From an uncultured Desulfuromonadales bacterium (lineage in GTDB: Bacteria; Desulfobacterota; Desulfuromonadia; Desulfuromonadales; Trichloromonadaceae), in the NCBI GenBank assembly GCA_945787465.1, contig CALZIZ010000026.1:1-39006 (forward strand): a DNA stretch of 39,006 nt. Reading direction: 5' to 3'. The position numbers and the translations under genes are program-made. Shown here piece after piece: positions 5,928 through 14,933 of this stretch (position 1 is the first letter of the stretch; every line of letters starts with the position of its first letter). Below the pieces are notes generated by a model, which was not told where the DNA came from, ran no database searches, and saw nothing but the letters and a program-made list of their open reading frames with translations.

Positions 5928-8012
5928 TTGATTGGCACCCTGACGCAGAAAAACTGGTCGCAGGTATTGCTGCGCAGTGACATCGTGGTCGCTCTGGCCC
6001 TGGTGGGGATCCTCCTGGTGATGATCATCCCGCTGCCGCCGGTTCTGCTTGACCTGTTTCTGGCGGTGAACATCACCGCGGCGCTGTTGATCCTCATCAT
6101 CAGCCTCTACACCGAGCGGGCCATGGACTTCGGGGTTTTTCCCGCGGTGCTGCTGGCGACCACCCTGTTTCGTCTTTCGCTCAACGTCGCCTCGACGCGT
6201 CTGATCCTGCTGCGGGGCAACGAGGGGGCCGCTGCAGCAGGCACCGTGATCAAGTCCTTCGGCCAGTTTGTGGTCGGCGGCAACTATGTGGTCGGGATCG
6301 TGATTTTCGTCATCCTGGTGGTCATCAACTTCATGGTCATCACCAAGGGCGCCGGCCGCGTTGCCGAGGTGGCCGCCCGCTTTACTCTCGATGCCATGCC
6401 CGGCAAGCAGATGGCCATCGACGCCGACCTCAACGCCGGCCTGATCACCGAGGACGAAGCGCGCACCCGGCGCAAGGAAATCTCCAGCGAGGCCGAGTTT
6501 CACGGCGCCATGGACGGTGCCAGCAAGTTCGTGCGCGGCGATGCCATCGCCGGGATCATCATCACCCTGATCAATATCGGCGCAGGTTTTGTGATCGGCG
6601 TGCTGCAAAAAGGCATGCCCATGGGCCAGGCCGCCGAAAACTACACCATCCTCACCGTCGGCGACGGCCTGGTTGGCCAGATCCCGGCGCTGATCATCTC
6701 CACCGCCGCCGGTATTCTGGTCACCCGCAGCTCGGGTGGCGGCGACTTCGGCGCCGAACTCAAGGACCAGTTCACCCTTCACCCCCGGGCCATCTGGGTT
6801 GTTTCGGGCATACTGTTCTTCTTCGCCCTGATTCCCGGCCTGCCCAAGCTGCCGTTTTTCCTTCTTTCGGCAGCCCTTGCCTATGTCGGCCACCGGGTGC
6901 AGAAGGCTCGGGAGCAGGTCCTTGAGCCCGAGGCCCAGGCCCCCGAGGAGCTGGAGGCTCCCGAGGCGGACAACTACGAGCAGATGCTCTCCGTCGATCT
7001 GCTCGAACTCGAGGTCGGCTACGGGCTGATCCCCATGGTCGATGCCGCCCAGGACGGCGAACTGCTCACCCGCATCCAGTCGATCCGCAAGCAGTTCGCC
7101 CTGGAGATGGGCTTCATCGTGCCGCCGATTCATATCAAGGACAATCTGCAGCTTAAGCCCAACGAGTATGCCATCCTCCTTAAGGGCGTGCGCATTGCCG
7201 GCGGCGAGATGCTGCCCGGTCACCACCTGGCGATGAATCCGGGCACCGCAACCGAGACCCTCAAGGGGGTCGCGACGGTCGAGCCGGCCTTCAATCTGCC
7301 GGCAACCTGGATCAGCGAGGACAAGAAGGAGAGGGCCCAGATGGCCGGCTATACGGTGGTCGACTGCACCACCGTGATCGCCACCCACATCAGCGAAATC
7401 GTTAAGCGTCACGGCCATGAACTTCTCGGCCGGCAAGAGGCACAGAACTTGCTCGATAACCTCTCCAAAGAGTATCCCAAGCTCGTCGAAGAGCTGGTGC
7501 CCAATCTCTTGCCCCTGGGAGGGGTCATGCGCGTACTTCAGAATCTACTTCGGGAACAGGTGTCGATCCGCGATATGCGGACCATCCTCGAGTCGCTGGC
7601 CGACTGGGCCGGTGCCACCCAGGATGCGGACACCCTGACCGAGTACGTCCGCCAGTCGCTGGCCAGGGCCATCAGCACCGGTCTGGCGGACGAGGGCGAC
7701 ACCCTGAATGTGTTGACCCTCGAGCGTGAGGTCGAGGAGACGGTGCAGGGCGCGGTTCAGAATTCGGGGCAGGGCAGTTACCTGGCCCTCGACCCGGGAA
7801 CCGCCCGGGGCCTTCTCGGTGGCCTGAGTTCAAGTATCCAGGGCTTTGGCGGCGGTGCCCAGCCGGTGCTGCTGTGCCCGCCAACCATAAGGCCGCACGT
7901 CAAAAGGTTGACTGAGCGGTACATTCCCAACCTGGTGGTGCTTTCGCATAACGAGATCGCACCCCAGCTCAAGGTAAAAGCGATCGGAACGGTGAGCCTC
8001 AATGCAGGTTAG
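5928..8012 (+). CDS. flhA: Flagellar export protein FlhA
   Basis: A 694-residue export-gate protein. The N-terminal half carries about eight membrane helices and the conserved cytoplasmic FHIPEP loop (AARFTLDAMPGKQMAIDADLNAGLI). The C-terminal cytoplasmic domain docks substrates and chaperones and ends PNLVVLSHNEIAPQLKVKAIG. The TTG at 5928 is chosen because AGGAG lies 9 bases upstream. The open frame extends back to 5880, but those codons are repeat DNA. FlhA moves substrates using proton motive force. The stop overlaps the flhF start by 11 bases. Confidence 0.95.
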   Translation: MIGTLTQKNWSQVLLRSDIVVALALVGILLVMIIPLPPVLLDLFLAVNITAALLILIISLYTERAMDFGVFPAVLLATTLFRLSLNVASTRLILLRGNEGAAAAGTVIKSFGQFVVGGNYVVGIVIFVILVVINFMVITKGAGRVAEVAARFTLDAMPGKQMAIDADLNAGLITEDEARTRRKEISSEAEFHGAMDGASKFVRGDAIAGIIITLINIGAGFVIGVLQKGMPMGQAAENYTILTVGDGLVGQIPALIISTAAGILVTRSSGGGDFGAELKDQFTLHPRAIWVVSGILFFFALIPGLPKLPFFLLSAALAYVGHRVQKAREQVLEPEAQAPEELEAPEADNYEQMLSVDLLELEVGYGLIPMVDAAQDGELLTRIQSIRKQFALEMGFIVPPIHIKDNLQLKPNEYAILLKGVRIAGGEMLPGHHLAMNPGTATETLKGVATVEPAFNLPATWISEDKKERAQMAGYTVVDCTTVIATHISEIVKRHGHELLGRQEAQNLLDNLSKEYPKLVEELVPNLLPLGGVMRVLQNLLREQVSIRDMRTILESLADWAGATQDADTLTEYVRQSLARAISTGLADEGDTLNVLTLEREVEETVQGAVQNSGQGSYLALDPGTARGLLGGLSSSIQGFGGGAQPVLLCPPTIRPHVKRLTERYIPNLVVLSHNEIAPQLKVKAIGTVSLNAG

Positions 8013-9243
8013 GACCTTTGAAGCTGAAAATATGGCCTCTGCCCTCAAAAAGGTTAAGGAGGAGCTCGGCCCCGAGGCCCTGATTCTCTCGACCCGCACC
8101 GTGCGCAAGGGCGGCATGGGGCTGCTCGGTAAGCCGATGCTCGAAGTCACCGCCGCGGTGGAAACCCCCGATCCGGAGCCGGCGCCCCAGCCAGCTTCGG
8201 ACCGGCTCGATCTTGCCGCCGCCTTTGCCTCCTCCTTGCCCCAGAGGGCCCCGGAGGCTGCAGATGATATCAGCTACGCCGATATCTGGCGCAAGCGCAA
8301 GGTGCTTGATCCTATCGACGACGCACCCGAGCCGCCCAGGCCCAGGGAGCAGGCCTCGAGCGACAACGTCGATTCGCTGCGCAATGAAATCAACGAACTC
8401 AAAGAACTGGTAAAAGGGGCGGTTCAGAGCGGGTTGCACGACAAGCCGGCTGCGACGGGCAAGAAGAAGAGCGGTATCGGCCAGATGATGAATGCCCTGC
8501 TGGCCCGGGGAATGGAGCCCGGCCCGGCCGAAATCGTGGTACGCCGCGCTCTTGCCGATTACCCGCCCCGGGACCGCTCGGTGACCCTCGAGGGCTTTCT
8601 CGGTACGGCCATCGCCGACCTGGTGCGCACCGAAGGGCCGGTGAAACGAGGGGGCAAGCAGCGCCGCGTGGCCCTGATCGGCCCCACCGGTGTGGGCAAG
8701 ACCACGACCATCGCCAAGCTCGCCGCAAACCACCTGCTTAACCGCGGCGGCAAAGTCGCCCTGGTGACGATCGACATCTACCGGATTGCCGCGGTCGAAC
8801 AGCTCAAGGTTTACGGCGAGATCATGAAAATCCCCGTCGATGTGGTTCTTTCCCCCGAAGACCTGGCCAAGGTGCTGGCCCGTCACCAGGATAAGGACCT
8901 GGTGCTCATCGATACCGCCGGGCGCAGCCCGAAGGATCAGGCTTCGCTGCAGGAGCTGGCCAAGTTCATCCGCGCCGACTGGGGTATCGAAAACCACCTG
9001 GTGCTCTCGGCCACCACCCGCGAAGCGGAGATGGAAGGGGTGATCAAGCGTTTCGGGCGACTGCCGGTTCACAGCATGATTTTCACCAAGCTCGATGAAT
9101 GCGAGCATCTCGGCCCTTTGCTGAATGTGCATCTGAAAAACAAATATCCCCTGTCCTATCTTGCCAACGGGCAGCGGGTTCCGGAAGACCTGGTATTGGC
9201 CGAGCCCAAAGGCCTGGCCCGTCTGATCATGGGTAAACCATAG
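8002..9243 (+). CDS. flhF: SRP-type GTPase FlhF
   Basis: A 413-residue GTPase that directs flagellar placement, usually to a cell pole. The N-terminal B domain begins MQVRTFEAENMASALKKVKEELGPEA. A helical N domain precedes the G domain at about residue 220: GPTGVGKTTT (G1), the DIYRIAAVEQL segment, DTAGRSPKD (G3) and TKLDE (G4). The ATG lies inside the end of flhA, implying coupling. It is followed by flhG, its activating ATPase partner. Confidence 0.95.
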   Translation: MQVRTFEAENMASALKKVKEELGPEALILSTRTVRKGGMGLLGKPMLEVTAAVETPDPEPAPQPASDRLDLAAAFASSLPQRAPEAADDISYADIWRKRKVLDPIDDAPEPPRPREQASSDNVDSLRNEINELKELVKGAVQSGLHDKPAATGKKKSGIGQMMNALLARGMEPGPAEIVVRRALADYPPRDRSVTLEGFLGTAIADLVRTEGPVKRGGKQRRVALIGPTGVGKTTTIAKLAANHLLNRGGKVALVTIDIYRIAAVEQLKVYGEIMKIPVDVVLSPEDLAKVLARHQDKDLVLIDTAGRSPKDQASLQELAKFIRADWGIENHLVLSATTREAEMEGVIKRFGRLPVHSMIFTKLDECEHLGPLLNVHLKNKYPLSYLANGQRVPEDLVLAEPKGLARLIMGKP

Positions 9244-9255
9244 GAAGTAAGCCTT

Positions 9256-10155
9256 ATGAGCATGTTGAATGATCGCCTTGACCAGGCAGAAACGCTCCGG
9301 AGCCTGACCCGGAACTTTTCGCAATCACCACTGCAGACTGCAGTGCCCGAAAGGACCACCCGGGTGGTTTCCGTGACTAGCGGCAAGGGCGGGGTGGGTA
9401 AAACCGCGGTGGCGGCCAATGTCGCCTTTGCCCTGGCCCGCGCCGGCCAGAAGGTGCTGATTATCGACGCCGATCTGGGTCTGGCCAACATGGACGTGGT
9501 CTTCGGCCTGAGCCCCAGGTACAACCTCAACCACTTTTTTGCCGGAGAACGCAGCCTCGAAGAGATTGTCGTCGAGGGCCCCGAGGGGATCAAGATTCTC
9601 CCCGCCGGTTCCGGGGTGCAGGCGACCACCCACCTGAGTGCCGAGCAGAAGCTGCGCCTGATGGACGGCATGGAATCGTTCAACGGTGCCTTCGACCTGG
9701 TACTTATCGATACCGAGGCGGGTATCAGCGAGAACGTCACCTATTTCAATGTCGCCGCCCAGGAGATCCTGGTGGTGACCAGCCCCGAACCGACGGCTAT
9801 CACCGATGCCTATGCCCTGATGAAGCTGCTCTCCATCAAGTTCCACGAAAAGCGCTTCAACCTGGTGGTCAATTCGGTCAAGGACGAGGACGAAGCCCTG
9901 GGGGTCTATCGCAAACTGACCATGGTCAGTAACCGTTACCTCGATATCTCCATCGACTACCTGGGCTGCATCGTCTTCGACAAGCGGATGCGCGAGGCCA
10001 TCTCGCGGCAGAAGGTGATGGTCGATCTCTTTCCCCGGACCCGCGCCGCCAATGGCTTTGAGGCGCTGGCCCACAACCTGACCGCCGTGCTGGCCAATGT
10101 TCGGGTCAAAGGCACCGCGCAGTTTTTCTGGAAACGGTTGCTTTCTTTCGAGTAG
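9256..10155 (+). CDS. flhG: MinD-like ATPase FlhG (FleN)
   Basis: A 299-residue ParA/MinD-family ATPase that limits flagellar number. Residues 9-15 read DQAETLR, the FlhF-activating helix typical of FlhG. The deviant Walker A SGKGGVGKT (about residues 42-50) and DADLGLANMDVVFG follow. The C-terminus is basic and amphipathic (KGTAQFFWKRLLSFE), fitting membrane attachment. AGGAAG lies upstream of ATG 9256. It sits between flhF and fliA, as in polar flagellates. Confidence 0.94.
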   Translation: MSMLNDRLDQAETLRSLTRNFSQSPLQTAVPERTTRVVSVTSGKGGVGKTAVAANVAFALARAGQKVLIIDADLGLANMDVVFGLSPRYNLNHFFAGERSLEEIVVEGPEGIKILPAGSGVQATTHLSAEQKLRLMDGMESFNGAFDLVLIDTEAGISENVTYFNVAAQEILVVTSPEPTAITDAYALMKLLSIKFHEKRFNLVVNSVKDEDEALGVYRKLTMVSNRYLDISIDYLGCIVFDKRMREAISRQKVMVDLFPRTRAANGFEALAHNLTAVLANVRVKGTAQFFWKRLLSFE

Positions 10156-10162
10156 GTGAAGC

Positions 10163-10915
10163 GTGTTTGAAGAGACCTTCATATTTCCCCAGCCGCCCCT
10201 GCCGGTGGTGGATAAAGAGCAGCTGATCAAATCCCATCTTTCGCTGGTCGAATTCTGGGTTGATCGCATGGCCTGTCAGGTCCCCTCGTATATGACCCGC
10301 GACGACATGTCGAGTGCGGCCATGATGGGGCTGCTCGACGCCGCCAGTCGCTTCGATCCGCTCAAGGGGATTTTATTCAAGACCTTCGCCGAGCGGCGCA
10401 TCCGTGGGGCGATCATCGACGAGGCCCGCAAGATGGGCTGGTTTTCCCGCTCGCTGCGTGACAAGCAGAGCCAGCTGACGGACACCTGCGAGCGTCTCGA
10501 GAGGCAGCTCGGCCGCAGCCCCGAAGAGCATGAGGTGGCCGCCGCCATGGATATGAAACTCGAGGATTACCAGAGCCTGCTTGCCGAGGTGAACCACCTG
10601 GGGCTGGTCAGCCTCAACGAAACCCTTGATCGCAGCGATGACGGGCGCAGCCTGCTCGACACCCTGGCGGACCCCGAGGCAAAGAGCGCCCTCGATTCGC
10701 TGGAGGCCCGTGACCTGACCCGCCAGCTGGCTGACCACCTGGCCAGCCTCACAGAAAAGGAGCGGCTGGTCGTCAGCCTTTACTATTACGAAGAACTGAC
10801 CCAGAAAGAGATTGCCGAGGTGCTCGAAATCTCCGAAGGGCGGGTTTCGCAGCTGCACAGCCAGGCGTTGATCAAGCTGCGCGGCAAGCTGAGCCGCCCC
10901 GGTCGAGGTCTTTGA
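10163..10915 (+). CDS. fliA: Flagellar sigma factor FliA (sigma-28)
   Basis: A 250-residue sigma-70-family factor without region 1. Region 2 includes DDMSSAAMMGLLDAASRFDP and FKTFAERRIRGAIIDEAR. Region 3 starts at about residue 95. Region 4 carries LTEKERLVVSLYYYEELTQKEIAEVLEISEGRVSQLHSQAL. The GTG start at 10163 gives the normal length. It should read the four TAAA-N16-GCCGATAR promoters in this window and be held by FlgM encoded at 16940. Confidence 0.95.
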   Translation: MFEETFIFPQPPLPVVDKEQLIKSHLSLVEFWVDRMACQVPSYMTRDDMSSAAMMGLLDAASRFDPLKGILFKTFAERRIRGAIIDEARKMGWFSRSLRDKQSQLTDTCERLERQLGRSPEEHEVAAAMDMKLEDYQSLLAEVNHLGLVSLNETLDRSDDGRSLLDTLADPEAKSALDSLEARDLTRQLADHLASLTEKERLVVSLYYYEELTQKEIAEVLEISEGRVSQLHSQALIKLRGKLSRPGRGL

Positions 10916-10926
10916 GGGAGATTGCC

Positions 10927-11340
10927 ATGTTCGAAAAAGATCTGTTGTTTCTCACTGTGGTCGGGCTCGCGGTACTGCTCGGGTTGACCTGCTGGTTTCT
11001 CGATCGCCGCCTGGGGCGCCTGCGCCAGTCTTACGCAGCGCAGAAGGCCCGCCTCGACGACGCCCAGCGCCGTCTCAAAGCCCTTGAGCAGAAGGCGGCC
11101 CACCCGGCCCCACCGCCCCGTCCCAGGTCGGCCGACCGAGCCGCCTTTGCCGCCCAGCTCGACCAGGCCCAGATCAAAACCCGCCTGCAGGGCGGCGCCC
11201 CCGGCGAGATCCCCGAAAAGTACAAGCTCGCCGCCTCCATGGCCAAACGCGGCCTGAGCGTCGCCGATATCTCCGATATCCTCAAAATCTCCCCCGGCGA
11301 AACCGAGCAGTTGATCAAGCTCTCCCGCGTTGCGGTTTGA
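10927..11340 (+). CDS. Membrane-anchored DUF2802-like protein
   Basis: A 137-residue protein of unknown function. One N-terminal transmembrane helix (about residues 6-24) is followed by a coiled-coil-like Arg/Gln-rich stretch (residues 27-60), a Pro-rich linker, and a C-terminal helix-turn-helix-like tail (YKLAASMAKRGLSVADISDILKISPGETEQLIKLSRV). That tail resembles the DUF2802 family, whose genes often lie beside flhF-flhG-fliA in polar flagellates. The ATG at 10927 follows GAGGGAG. The fliA stop is 11 bases upstream, so it is likely in the same operon. Confidence 0.7.
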   Translation: MFEKDLLFLTVVGLAVLLGLTCWFLDRRLGRLRQSYAAQKARLDDAQRRLKALEQKAAHPAPPPRPRSADRAAFAAQLDQAQIKTRLQGGAPGEIPEKYKLAASMAKRGLSVADISDILKISPGETEQLIKLSRVAV

Positions 11341-11352
11341 AACCAGTTGAAA

Positions 11353-11522
11353 GGTTCAAGGAGCAAGGTTCAAGGAAAAAAACAAAACCTTCGCGAATGA
11401 ATTCGCTCCTACAAAAACCGAACCTTTGCAGATCTCCGATTTGTAGGAGCGGCTTCAGCCGCGAAGCCTTTGCATTTTTGCCTGAAACCTGAAATCTGAA
11501 ACCTTCGACCTTGAACCTTTTT
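11353..11522 (+). repeat. Composite heptad-REP-heptad element before flgF
   Basis: Four GGNNNAA units (11353-11380; GGTTCAA, GGAGCAA, GGTTCAA, GGAAAAA) are followed by a complete REP-like inverted pair (halves 11390-11413 and 11442-11465). CCTGAAA-type and CCTTGAA-type units then run from 11481 to 11522. The next unit in phase, CCTAAAG at 11523-11529, contains the -35 box of the sigma-28 promoter. Confidence 0.85.
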
Positions 11523-11524
11523 CC

Positions 11525-11552
11525 TAAAGTTTTCCGACGTGGCTGCCGATAG
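11525..11552 (+). promoter_or_regulatory. Sigma-28 promoter of flgF operon
   Basis: TAAA (11525-11528), 16-base spacer, GCCGATAG (11545-11552). It lies 33 bases upstream of the flgF ATG and directly downstream of a heptad array. Confidence 0.8.
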
Positions 11553-11585
11553 GGGTTTTACAGACAGCCTGAGGAGATAAAAAAG

Positions 11586-12314
11586 ATGAGTTCAGGAATT
11601 TACAGTGCGTTGACCGGGGCGCGGACCAGGATGGAGATGATGGATATCATCAGCGACAACCTGGCCAACGTGAAGACCGCCGGTTTCAAGCGGGGGCAGG
11701 GCAGCTTTCAGTCGCTGCTCGACGAGGCCAAGGTCGGCCCTCGGGCCACCGGCATCAATTACGCCCGCCTCCAGGACGGTTTTACCGACCAGTCCCAGGG
11801 AGTGTTGACCCCCTCCGGCGTGCCGACCCACCTGGCGATCGAAGGCGAGGGCTTCTTCAAGCTCCGTGACCAGGCCGGAACCATCTTTTTTTCCCGGCAG
11901 GGCAATTTTACCCGCGACGGACAAAATAACCTGGTGACCAACTCGGGCCTGCAGGTTCTCGGCGAAGGCGATGCCCCGCTGAACCTGTCCGGCGCAAGTT
12001 TCAGCGTCGAGCAGGACGGCACCATAAACCTGGAGTCGGGCGAAACAAGCCGCATCCCGGTCTACGGTTTTGCCGACACCGCGGTGCTGCAGCGTCATGG
12101 CGGCGGCATGTTCGTGCTCGGCGATGGCTCCGGGCAGGCGACCCAGCTCGAAAGGCCCACTTTGATGCAGGGCCAGCTCGAGGAGTCGAACGTGCAGATG
12201 GTTGTGGAGATGGGCAAGATGATGGAAGCCATGCGTGCCTTCGAGGCCAATCAGAAGATGATGAAAACCTTTGACAGCCTGGCCGCCAAGGCAAGCGAAC
12301 TCGGTTCACTGTAG
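11586..12314 (+). CDS. flgF: Flagellar rod protein FlgF
   Basis: A 242-residue proximal rod protein. The N-terminus has the flagellar rod signature (GARTRMEMMDIISDNLANVKTAGFKRG). A central FlgE/F/G-type domain (LAIEGEGFFKLRD) and a C-terminal helix (VQMVVEMGKMMEAMRAFEANQKMM) follow. GAGGAG is present before ATG 11586. Its being followed by flgG and its shorter length support FlgF rather than FlgG. It is exported without a cleaved signal by the type III apparatus. Confidence 0.92.
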   Translation: MSSGIYSALTGARTRMEMMDIISDNLANVKTAGFKRGQGSFQSLLDEAKVGPRATGINYARLQDGFTDQSQGVLTPSGVPTHLAIEGEGFFKLRDQAGTIFFSRQGNFTRDGQNNLVTNSGLQVLGEGDAPLNLSGASFSVEQDGTINLESGETSRIPVYGFADTAVLQRHGGGMFVLGDGSGQATQLERPTLMQGQLEESNVQMVVEMGKMMEAMRAFEANQKMMKTFDSLAAKASELGSL

Positions 12315-12319
12315 TGTGC

Positions 12320-12478
12320 CGTGTGGTTGGGCCTGCGAAGAAATTCTGTGGAATTTTGGGCGCTGGCAAGGCGCGGCGACGCTGGCCTAGCTAAAAGCTA
12401 AGTCAAGGAGCTGCAACGAAGGCAGCGACCAAAAGGACCGGAATCTCGAGTAGGACCGACTGCACGGGACACTACCTA
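12320..12478. repeat. Unidentified palindrome-containing spacer, flgF-flgG
   Basis: This gap has no open frame of note and reads as structured intergenic DNA. It contains a short palindrome, TAGCTAAAAGCTA (12389-12401), flanked by GC-rich purine-rich blocks. It is unlike the heptad spacers in the neighbouring gaps. It may be a member of another dispersed family, but no second copy is in this window. Confidence 0.35.
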
Positions 12479-12491
12479 AAGGAGAATATAA

Positions 12492-13280
12492 ATGATCAGA
12501 GCACTCTGGACCGCCGCGACCGGCATGGAATCCCAGCAGATCAACATGGATATCATTGCCAACAACCTGGCCAACGTCAACAGCGCGGGCTTCAAGAAGA
12601 GCCGCGCCGATTTTCAGGATATCCTCTACCAGACGTCCAAGGCCGCCGGCGCCTCCTCTGCGGCAGGCGGCGAGGTCCCCACCGGGGTCCAGATCGGTCT
12701 CGGCTCGCGGGTGGCTGCGGTGCAGAAGGTCTTTACCTCAGGCGACATGCAGAACACCAGCAACGAACTCGACCTGGCCATCGAGGGGGCGGGTTTCTTC
12801 CAGGTTGTCGATCCGGGCGGCGATACCGTCTATACCCGTTCCGGTTCTTTGAAAAAAGACAGTACCGGGCGCATGGTCACCTCCGAGGGGTTTCCGATCT
12901 TCCCCGAAATCACCATCCCGGCCAACGCCACCAGTATCTCCATCAGCCCGTTCGGCGTGGTTGAGGCTTTTCTGGACGGCGAAAGCACCGCCACCCAGAT
13001 CGGCACCATGGAACTGGCCCGTTTCAGCAACCCTGCGGGGCTCAAGAGCCTCGGTTCGAACCTCTTTGGCCAGACCACCTCTTCGGGGGCGGCCGAAAGC
13101 GGCACCCCCGGCGATGTCGGCTTCGGCACCGTCAGTCAGGGCTTTCTCGAGGGCTCCAACGTCAGCATCATGGAAGAGATGGTCAACATGATCGCCGGCC
13201 AGCGGGCTTACGAGGTTAATTCCAAGGCGATCAAGACCGCCGACGAAATGCTTCAGATGACCAACGGCCTGGTCCGCTGA
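12492..13280 (+). CDS. flgG: Distal rod protein FlgG
   Basis: A 262-residue distal rod protein. It has the rod signature (QQINMDIIANNLANVNSAGFKKSR), the central LAIEGAGFFQVVDPGGDTVYTRSGS domain, and the C-terminal EGSNVSIMEEMVNMIAGQRAYEVNSKAIKTADEM helix, both classical for FlgG. Length equals the family norm of 260-262. AAAGGAG lies before ATG 12492. It is followed by flgA-flgH-flgI, the ring genes that need the rod as a scaffold. Confidence 0.96.
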   Translation: MIRALWTAATGMESQQINMDIIANNLANVNSAGFKKSRADFQDILYQTSKAAGASSAAGGEVPTGVQIGLGSRVAAVQKVFTSGDMQNTSNELDLAIEGAGFFQVVDPGGDTVYTRSGSLKKDSTGRMVTSEGFPIFPEITIPANATSISISPFGVVEAFLDGESTATQIGTMELARFSNPAGLKSLGSNLFGQTTSSGAAESGTPGDVGFGTVSQGFLEGSNVSIMEEMVNMIAGQRAYEVNSKAIKTADEMLQMTNGLVR

Positions 13281-13295
13281 GTCGCTGAGGTGATG

Positions 13296-14237
13296 ATGCG
13301 TATTCTCTCTGTTCTGGTTTTGCTGCTTATTGCCACGCCCCTTTTCGGCATGGAGATCCGCCTCAAGGAGTCGGCCCTGGTCGAGGGGCGCATGGTCAGC
13401 CTGGGGGAGATTGCCAGGCTTATGCCGGCCGACGAGGTCACCGCCGCCTATGCCGACCTCGAGCTGTTTCCGGCCCCCGAGCCGGGCAAGGTCAGGGTCG
13501 TCAAGGCCAAGGAGGTGGCCCGTTATTTCGGGCAAAAGACCCTGGGGCTCGACGATGTGCGCATCAGCGGAGCCCAGGCGGTGAAAGTCGCCGGCGCCGG
13601 CATCGAGATGACCCCGGCGAAAATCGAGCAGATCCTCAAAAGCTATCTTGAAAAGAAGCGGACATTGCTGCCCCGGGCGCAGGTCCGCTTCAAGTCGTTG
13701 AAGCTGCCGCCGGCGTTCTTTCTGCCCCGCGGCCAGCTCAACCACCAGGTAATTCCCTCCAACGCCAGGATTCTCGGCAGCAGCCGCTTCACCATTATCT
13801 TTCGGGTCGACGGCCGGGTGGCCAAGAACCTCAGCGTGCGCGGCGAGCTCGAGGCCATGGCCCCGGTAGCGGTGGCAGCCCATGACCTGGGGCGGGGGAT
13901 CATCCTTGGCGAGGCCGATCTGAAGCTGGTCGAAATGGATATCAGCGCCTTGCGTAACCCCAGTTTCAGCCTTCATGACCTGCTTGGTAAAAAGCTCAAG
14001 CGACCCCAGCGCGCTGGGTTGGCCCTCGACCGTGGCGCGGTGGAGTTTCCCCCGGTGATCCGTCGGGGAGAACTGGTCACCATCAGCCTCAAGAGCGGCG
14101 CCCTGCTGCTGACCGCCCGGGGCGAAGCCCGCCAGGACGGTCGCCAGGACGAAACGATCCGGGTGCGCAACACCAGCTCCCGCAAAGAGATCCTCTGCCG
14201 GGTGGTGGCCCCCGGCGAGGTGGCATTGGAGTTTTAG
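13296..14237 (+). CDS. flgA: P-ring assembly chaperone FlgA
   Basis: A 313-residue periplasmic chaperone for FlgI polymerisation. It has a Sec signal peptide at residues 1-18 (MRILSVLVLLLIATPLFG). A long N-terminal domain precedes the SAF-like region (VAAHDLGRGIILGEADLKLVEMD), and the end IRVRNTSSRKEILCRVVAPGEVALEF is typical of FlgA. Starts at 13290, 13293 and 13296 are all in frame; 13296 is preferred because GAGG then sits 5 bases upstream. One base separates it from flgH. Confidence 0.9.
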   Translation: MRILSVLVLLLIATPLFGMEIRLKESALVEGRMVSLGEIARLMPADEVTAAYADLELFPAPEPGKVRVVKAKEVARYFGQKTLGLDDVRISGAQAVKVAGAGIEMTPAKIEQILKSYLEKKRTLLPRAQVRFKSLKLPPAFFLPRGQLNHQVIPSNARILGSSRFTIIFRVDGRVAKNLSVRGELEAMAPVAVAAHDLGRGIILGEADLKLVEMDISALRNPSFSLHDLLGKKLKRPQRAGLALDRGAVEFPPVIRRGELVTISLKSGALLLTARGEARQDGRQDETIRVRNTSSRKEILCRVVAPGEVALEF

Positions 14238-14238
14238 C

Positions 14239-14928
14239 ATGAAACGAGCGACTTTTGCCATATTCGCCCTCTGGCTGTTCTCAGGCTGTGCCTACCAGCC
14301 GCCGGCGGTCATGAACATCGACCCCCTTGACCAGGGCACCCCGGTGGTGATCGCCACGCCCCGGCCGACGACCCCGGGCTCTTTGTGGACCGATCAGCAG
14401 GGCGGCCTGTTCTACGACATCAAGGCGCGAAACGTCGGAGATATCGTCACCGTGGCCATCTTCGAGGCGGCCAGCGCCAGCAAAGAGGCCAAGACCTCAA
14501 CCGGGCGATCGAGCAGCGCCTCGGCCGACCTCTCCAAGCTCTTCGGTCTGGAGAAAAACATCGGCACCATCAACAGCGCCATCGACCCCACCGCCCTGCT
14601 CAGCGCCGAGTACGAAAACGATTTCGAGGGCTCGGGCAAGACCTCGCGCAAGGAGGACCTGGTCGCAACCCTGACCTCCCAGGTGGTGGAGGTGCTGCCC
14701 AACGGCAACCTGCGCATCGAGGGGAGCAAGCAGGTGACCGTCAACAACGAGAGGCAGATCATCAAACTCGCCGGCGTGGTGCGTCAGCCCGATGTTTCGG
14801 CGCGGAACGTGGTCGACTCCAAGAACATCCTCGATGCCCGCATCACCTACACCGGCAAGGGGGTGATCAGCGACAAGCAAAAGCAGGGCTGGATGGTGCG
14901 GATTCTCGATAATATCTGGCCTTTTTAG
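14239..14928 (+). CDS. flgH: L-ring lipoprotein FlgH
   Basis: A 229-residue outer-membrane L-ring subunit. A lipobox (LFSGC, Cys at about residue 16) marks it as a lipoprotein. Conserved stretches are GSLWTDQQGGLFYDIKARNVGDIVTV, then QVVEVLPNGNLRIEGSKQVTVNNE and the C-terminal VVDSKNILDARITYTGKGVISDKQKQGW. It follows flgA after one base. A heptad array begins six bases after its stop. Confidence 0.96.
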   Translation: MKRATFAIFALWLFSGCAYQPPAVMNIDPLDQGTPVVIATPRPTTPGSLWTDQQGGLFYDIKARNVGDIVTVAIFEAASASKEAKTSTGRSSSASADLSKLFGLEKNIGTINSAIDPTALLSAEYENDFEGSGKTSRKEDLVATLTSQVVEVLPNGNLRIEGSKQVTVNNERQIIKLAGVVRQPDVSARNVVDSKNILDARITYTGKGVISDKQKQGWMVRILDNIWPF

Positions 14929-14933
14929 AGGCA

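Noticed and set aside
5929-5946. TTGGCACCCTGACGCA as a sigma-54 promoter
   Set aside because: The GG to GC distance is one base too short and the site lies at the flhA start codon.
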